Below are positions 60,194 to 64,000 of a stretch of 64,000 nucleotides of DNA, one piece after another. The notes beneath the pieces were generated by a model, which was not told where the DNA came from, searched no databases, and saw only the letters and a list, made by a program, of their open reading frames with translations. Source of the stretch: Bacillota bacterium (GTDB lineage Bacteria; Bacillota; Clostridia; Acetivibrionales; DSM-1351). The position numbers and the translations under genes were made by a program. The stretch is taken from the NCBI GenBank assembly GCA_023393115.1, contig JAEWMS010000076.1, positions 1 to 64,000 on the forward strand, in the 5' to 3' direction. How positions within the stretch are numbered: position 1 is the stretch's first letter; each line of letters opens with the position of its first letter.

Positions 60194-60233
60194 ATCCATT
60201 TATTTTTGTGATGAGTTTTTTATGGAGGCTTTT

Positions 60234-61232
60234 ATGGTCAAAGTAGGAATACCGAGAGGCTTATACTATTACAAATTTTCTACCCTCTGGGAAAACTTTT
60301 TTTCCGAATTGGGCGCTGAAATAGTAATTTCCGATAAAACAAATAAAAATACAATAATCGAAGGCGCCAATAATTGCGTATCAGAGGCTTGTCTTCCTAT
60401 CAAGGCCTATTACGGGCATGTGATAAATCTGCTTGGAAAAGCCGATCATATATTTCTGCCTCGTTTTACTAGTATTTCAAGAAAGCAATATATTTGTCCC
60501 GAAGTAGCCGGGATACAGGATATGATAAGGAACTCCATAAAGGTAATGCCAAGAATCATTGATACCGAAATTAATCTGCGGAAATCAGATAAAAATTCAT
60601 GGCTGGCTGCCCTATATACCGGTGAATTCATAACAGATGATAAGGAAAAAATAAAAACTGCATATGAACATGCTTTGAAAGCATTCAGAAATGAGCGGCA
60701 GGTAATGAAATCAGGGGTGATGTCTGATGAATTCAAACAGGAAATAGGTACCATGCCCTTGAGAGTCATTCAGAAACGCAGTACAAAAATAACTGTTGCT
60801 GTTATGGGACATTGCTATACTGTTTATGACAGTTTTATTAATATGGAACTTATCCGTAAGCTGAGGGATTATGGAATTGGTGTGGTAACCCTTGACATGC
60901 TGGATTACCAGGAATCAAAGGAAAGATGCAAGGAGCTCCACAAGATGCTATTTTGGGATTATGGGACTCGCGCATATGGAGGCATTATCCAGCTCATTGA
61001 AAATGGCGGTATTGACGGTATTATAGCAATTACTTCCTTCGGATGCGGGGTTGATAGCTTTGTAATAGAACTTGTAGAAAAGAAAATACGGTCTGAAAGT
61101 GACATTCCCTTCATGAAACTGGTTCTGGATGAACATTCTGCTGAAGCGGGGTTTTGTACAAGGCTGGAAGCATTTGTAGATATGATTGTCAGGAGGGGTA
61201 ATCTTGAAAATAACATTTCCTCATATAGGTAA
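60234..61232 (+). CDS. CoA-dehydratase activase-associated DUF2229 protein (1)
   Basis: A 332-residue protein starting VGIPRGLYYYKFSTLWENFF, the signature of the DUF2229 domain found fused behind activase modules in large YjiL-like proteins. CVSEACLPIKAYYGH and SFGCGVDSF contain conserved Cys. The start at 60234 is used because GGAGG overlaps the ATG at 60222. It overlaps the next gene by 29 bp. Together with the next two genes it forms a split version of a normally fused protein of unknown substrate, related to 2-hydroxyacyl-CoA dehydratase systems. Confidence 0.85.
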   Translation: MVKVGIPRGLYYYKFSTLWENFFSELGAEIVISDKTNKNTIIEGANNCVSEACLPIKAYYGHVINLLGKADHIFLPRFTSISRKQYICPEVAGIQDMIRNSIKVMPRIIDTEINLRKSDKNSWLAALYTGEFITDDKEKIKTAYEHALKAFRNERQVMKSGVMSDEFKQEIGTMPLRVIQKRSTKITVAVMGHCYTVYDSFINMELIRKLRDYGIGVVTLDMLDYQESKERCKELHKMLFWDYGTRAYGGIIQLIENGGIDGIIAITSFGCGVDSFVIELVEKKIRSESDIPFMKLVLDEHSAEAGFCTRLEAFVDMIVRRGNLENNISSYR

Positions 61233-62319
61233 TACTTATATTACTGCAAAATCCTTTTTAGATGATTTTGGGTCGGAATATATAGTACCTCCGTTTAACA
61301 CAAATAGGACTCTGGAAATGGGAGCAAAATACACAGCTGAATCACATTGTCTGCCCTTTAAGCTTTTTGTAGGCAATATGCTTCAGGCTCACGAACTTGG
61401 CGCTGATACAATGCTGATAACAGGGGGCTGCGGACCCTGCAAGCTGGGTTATTTCGGTGAAATGCTGAAAAAAACAGCGGCTGAAATAGGTATTAATATG
61501 GATATCATAACCTTGGAAGTACCCGAGCAGGGCTTTAAGGAGCTTGCCGCCAGAGTGAAAAAAGTCAGTAGTAACTCAAATATACTGAACGTGGCCAAGG
61601 TTGTAAACGCTGCCAAAAATGTAGCAGTGCAGCTTGATAGTATTGAAAGATTAGCCCGGAGCAAAAGAGCCAGACAGCTGGAACCCGGCAGCGTTGACAG
61701 ACTTTATCGCAGCTTTCAGACTGAGGTTCTGAATTGTAAGGGCTCAAAGGAAATTCTTAAATTCATTAAAGAAACCGAAAGGAAACTTAAAAAGCTTCCT
61801 GTAAATGAGAGGGTCATACCCTTGAAAGTCGGAATAGTAGGAGAAATCTACACAACAATAGAGCCCTACGCCAATTTCTCCATAGAAAGAATGTTGGGCA
61901 ATATGGGAGTAGAGGTTGACAGGCGGGTAACTGTCAGTGGCTGGATAATTGACGACATGCTTAAAAAAGCTCTTCACCTGCCCAGAGAGGGAGAGGATGT
62001 AAGAGCATCAAAAGTATATTTGAAAAGTATGGTAGGAGGCCATGCCCATCACACCATCGGAAATACTGTAGTATACGCAAAAGATGGATATGATGGAGTC
62101 ATCCATCTTTATCCTCTGGGGTGCATGCCTGAAATAGTATCACAGGCAATCCTTCCCGCTGTTGAAGAAAATCATCAGATACCGGTGATGACCATAATCA
62201 GAGATGAAATGACGGGAGAGGCCGGATTTAATACAAGAGTTGAAGCGTTTGTTGACTTGATCAGAAAGAGAAGGGAAGAACACTTGAATGAGCAGAATAA
62301 AATGTTATATGGGTATTGA
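61204..62319 (+). CDS. CoA-dehydratase activase-associated DUF2229-like protein (2)
   Basis: A 371-residue relative of the preceding protein and of HgdB-type dehydratase subunits: LKITFPHIGNTYITAKSFLD, ESHCLPFKLFVGNM, LITGGCGPCKLGYFGEM, LYPLGCMPEIV. The conserved Cys residues could hold a [4Fe-4S] cluster. TTG at 61204 is chosen (AGGAGG 7 bp upstream). It overlaps the activase gene by 32 bp. Confidence 0.82.
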   Translation: MKITFPHIGNTYITAKSFLDDFGSEYIVPPFNTNRTLEMGAKYTAESHCLPFKLFVGNMLQAHELGADTMLITGGCGPCKLGYFGEMLKKTAAEIGINMDIITLEVPEQGFKELAARVKKVSSNSNILNVAKVVNAAKNVAVQLDSIERLARSKRARQLEPGSVDRLYRSFQTEVLNCKGSKEILKFIKETERKLKKLPVNERVIPLKVGIVGEIYTTIEPYANFSIERMLGNMGVEVDRRVTVSGWIIDDMLKKALHLPREGEDVRASKVYLKSMVGGHAHHTIGNTVVYAKDGYDGVIHLYPLGCMPEIVSQAILPAVEENHQIPVMTIIRDEMTGEAGFNTRVEAFVDLIRKRREEHLNEQNKMLYGY

Positions 62320-63256
62320 TGTGGGTTCTGTAAGTACAAACATCACTTTGATTGACGGGGAGGATAGAGTCCTTGACAAACAGTATATCCGTACTGAAGG
62401 ACAACCTATAGAATCCATCAAAAAGGGCTTGAAAGACATTGAAAAGCGAATAGGACAGAATATAGAGATCGCCGGTGTTGGGACCACTGGAAGCGGAAGA
62501 CAGCTTGCGGCGGCAATTGTAGGTGCCGATGTCGTCAAGAATGAAATTACGGCGCATGCTGTAGCTTCACAAAAAACCATACCAGACGTAAGAACTATTA
62601 TAGAAATTGGAGGACAGGACTCAAAAATTATTTTACTAAACAATAAAGTGGTTCATGATTTTGCAATGAACACTGTTTGTGCAGCAGGTACCGGTTCATT
62701 TCTCGACAGGCAGGCTTCGAGAATCGGTATCCCTATTGAAGAGTTCGGGTCCTGCGCTCTTAAATCAAAAAACCCCGTTAGAATTGCCGGAAGGTGTGCT
62801 GTTTTTGCTGAAAGTGACATGATACATAAACAGCAGATGGGTCATTCAAGGGAAGACATTATATGCGGTTTGTGTGAAGCGTTGGTAAGAAATTACCTTG
62901 CCAATCTGGCAAAAGGGAAGCGGCTGGATTCCCCCATAGTATTCCAGGGAGGAGTTGCAGCAAATATAGGCATTGTGAAGGCCTTTGAAAGAGCGTTGGG
63001 AGTTGAAATAATAATACCCGAGCATTTTGATGTTATGGGTGCTTATGGGGTTTCTCTGCTTGCCAGAGAAAATGTCGAAGCAAATTCCGGCAAGACGCAT
63101 TTCAGAGGTTTTGATAAACTTAGTGGGTCCTACTCTACTGAAAGTAAGGAATGCACCGGCTGCTCCAACTGCTGTGAAATAGTTCAGATAACTCTTAACA
63201 ATGATCCGGTGGCCTGCTGGGGAGACAAATGCGGAAAGTGGAGCGGCACAGCTTGA
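62288..63256 (+). CDS. BadF/HgdC-family ATPase activase
   Basis: A 322-residue ASKHA-fold ATPase: MGIDVGSVSTNITLIDGED (phosphate-1), VGTTGSGRQLAAAIVGAD, EIGGQDSKII, NTVCAAGTGSFLDRQASRIGI, GRCAVFAESDMIHKQQ, VFQGGVAANIG. In HgdC a Cys from each monomer holds a shared [4Fe-4S] cluster that fires one electron into the dehydratase per ATP. The extra C-terminal CTGCSNCCEI and WGDKCGKW may bind another cluster. Last gene of a three-gene overlapping operon. Confidence 0.9.
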   Translation: MSRIKCYMGIDVGSVSTNITLIDGEDRVLDKQYIRTEGQPIESIKKGLKDIEKRIGQNIEIAGVGTTGSGRQLAAAIVGADVVKNEITAHAVASQKTIPDVRTIIEIGGQDSKIILLNNKVVHDFAMNTVCAAGTGSFLDRQASRIGIPIEEFGSCALKSKNPVRIAGRCAVFAESDMIHKQQMGHSREDIICGLCEALVRNYLANLAKGKRLDSPIVFQGGVAANIGIVKAFERALGVEIIIPEHFDVMGAYGVSLLARENVEANSGKTHFRGFDKLSGSYSTESKECTGCSNCCEIVQITLNNDPVACWGDKCGKWSGTA

Positions 63257-63380
63257 TTCACACAAAGTCCTGACTGATTCATACGAAGGCCTGACGGTAT
63301 TGACTTGGTGTCATCATATTATATAATTAAAATATACCTACTTACCAGATTTTAACTAAGGAGAAGGGGAATTATTATAG

Positions 63381-64000
63381 ATGAAAAGAATGCGTCAGGT
63401 TTCAGTGTTTCTGTGTTCGTTGTTGGTTATACTTTCGTTTTCCTTTAGCAGTCAGGCTAAGGAATCCCAGAGTTCTTCCACAGACCTGTTAAATAAAATT
63501 ATACAGCAGGACAGCAAATACAAGGATTACGATGTAGAAACTGTATCAGACACCTTTGATACCAACGGGTCCAGAGGCTACTTTTTTGTTTTCTCGGAAA
63601 AAACCTTAGAAAAAGAATATCAATTTGATTACTATACCGACATATGGTACGGCAGTGGTGGAAAGGTCAGCAAGGTGGCAGAGGAGCAGTTCATTTTGCC
63701 TAATACCTTCGGCAGTATTAAACTTGGCGGAAAAACCTATTTTCGTTATGACTTATCCTATCCCACCAGCACCCAGACTGTTCTGTTGAGTGTCTCAAAA
63801 GGAAAATGTATTGAAGGCTTCAGAGCTCCGGGAGCGGCCATATTTGGGAAAAGTAATTCCTTTACTGTTATTTGCTCAGCATATGACATGATAAAATATA
63901 AAAGTGATGGCTATACTTTGGGGCATACCTGGAAAAAATACTATTTCTATGCAGACTCCAAAGGCTTTCACGAATATAATGCAAAAGCTATTACACGAAA
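63381..64000 (+). CDS. Secreted protein of unknown function, cut by window end
   Basis: The frame runs off the end (206 codons seen). An N-terminal signal peptide (MKRMRQVSVFLCSLLVILSF, then SFSSQA) precedes a beta-rich domain with DTNGSRGYFFVFSE and LGGKTYFRYDLSYP. AAGGAGAAGGGG lies upstream of ATG. No family is recognised. Confidence 0.75.
   Translation, partial: MKRMRQVSVFLCSLLVILSFSFSSQAKESQSSSTDLLNKIIQQDSKYKDYDVETVSDTFDTNGSRGYFFVFSEKTLEKEYQFDYYTDIWYGSGGKVSKVAEEQFILPNTFGSIKLGGKTYFRYDLSYPTSTQTVLLSVSKGKCIEGFRAPGAAIFGKSNSFTVICSAYDMIKYKSDGYTLGHTWKKYYFYADSKGFHEYNAKAITR

Noticed and set aside
1..64000. CRISPR array, tRNA or rRNA genes
   Set aside because: No regularly spaced repeat-spacer series, and no cloverleaf or rRNA-like sequence was seen by eye. 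The only regular tandem repeats are the 17-bp, 14-bp and 9-bp series described.

Overview
The window looks like chromosome of a mesophilic, cellulolytic, spore-forming clostridium of the Ruminiclostridium (Clostridium cellulolyticum/papyrosolvens) type. This is inferred from gene content and not from a database match: low GC, AGGAGG-type ribosome sites, a GH9 glycoside hydrolase, an NAD-linked [FeFe]-hydrogenase operon, pyruvate formate-lyase, a PPi-type phosphofructokinase, a Spo0E-family phosphatase and many AraC regulators. No rRNA, tRNA, CRISPR array or phage module was recognised.

Layout. 1-6.1 kb is an accessory island: a DUF4157 polymorphic toxin with a nuclease-like tip and probable immunity gene, an IS110-family element whose 5' non-coding region could hold a bridge RNA, an orphan toxin tip in frame with its probable immunity gene, and about 90-bp direct repeats around the second part. 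6.1-9.8 kb carries a small membrane protein, SecA2 and a CPBP protease. 9.7-14.9 kb is an AraC regulator divergent from two Gfo/Idh/MocA dehydrogenases and two TIM-barrel sugar isomerases. 15-26 kb holds lower glycolysis: a one-polypeptide PGK-TIM fusion, gpmI and eno, then secG, interrupted by a surface protein, regulators and a 54-codon Spo0E-like gene. 26-34 kb has an HD protein, a polysaccharide deacetylase, a two-component system with a lipoprotein, and RNase R. 34-38 kb has an HPr-like protein, mtaB and the ireB-ruvX-DUF1292 set. 38.1-43.3 kb is a five-gene bifurcating-hydrogenase operon with a probable Rex operator. 43.3-50 kb has an Fe-S aldo/keto reductase behind a MerR-type promoter, a GH9 lipoprotein, a flavin reductase with a repeat tail, and pflB behind a ZTP riboswitch. 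50-56.4 kb has gene remnants, HD proteins, an AraC/GyrI regulator, PPi-PFK and aldolase. 56.4-64 kb has a hairpin repeat element, a secreted GHL10-amidase, a three-gene CoA-dehydratase-activase-like operon and a secreted protein cut by the window end.

The core genes fit together: fructose-6-phosphate goes through PPi-PFK, aldolase, TIM/PGK, phosphoglycerate mutase and enolase to pyruvate; PflB makes acetyl-CoA and formate; the hydrogenase removes electrons from NADH and ferredoxin, plausibly gated by Rex. PflB formate is tied to one-carbon demand through the ZTP riboswitch.

The least expected signal is a shared 5'-leader sequence. A block of type AAAGCCACTA / AGTGTCAAAGCC, then a short hairpin ending in GTGGCTT, lies directly against the Shine-Dalgarno of genes with unrelated functions: ruvX, the hydrogenase flavoprotein gene, an AraC regulator (where a 17-bp unit is present four times) and, in a looser form, a polysaccharide deacetylase. 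I do not recognise it as a known riboswitch.
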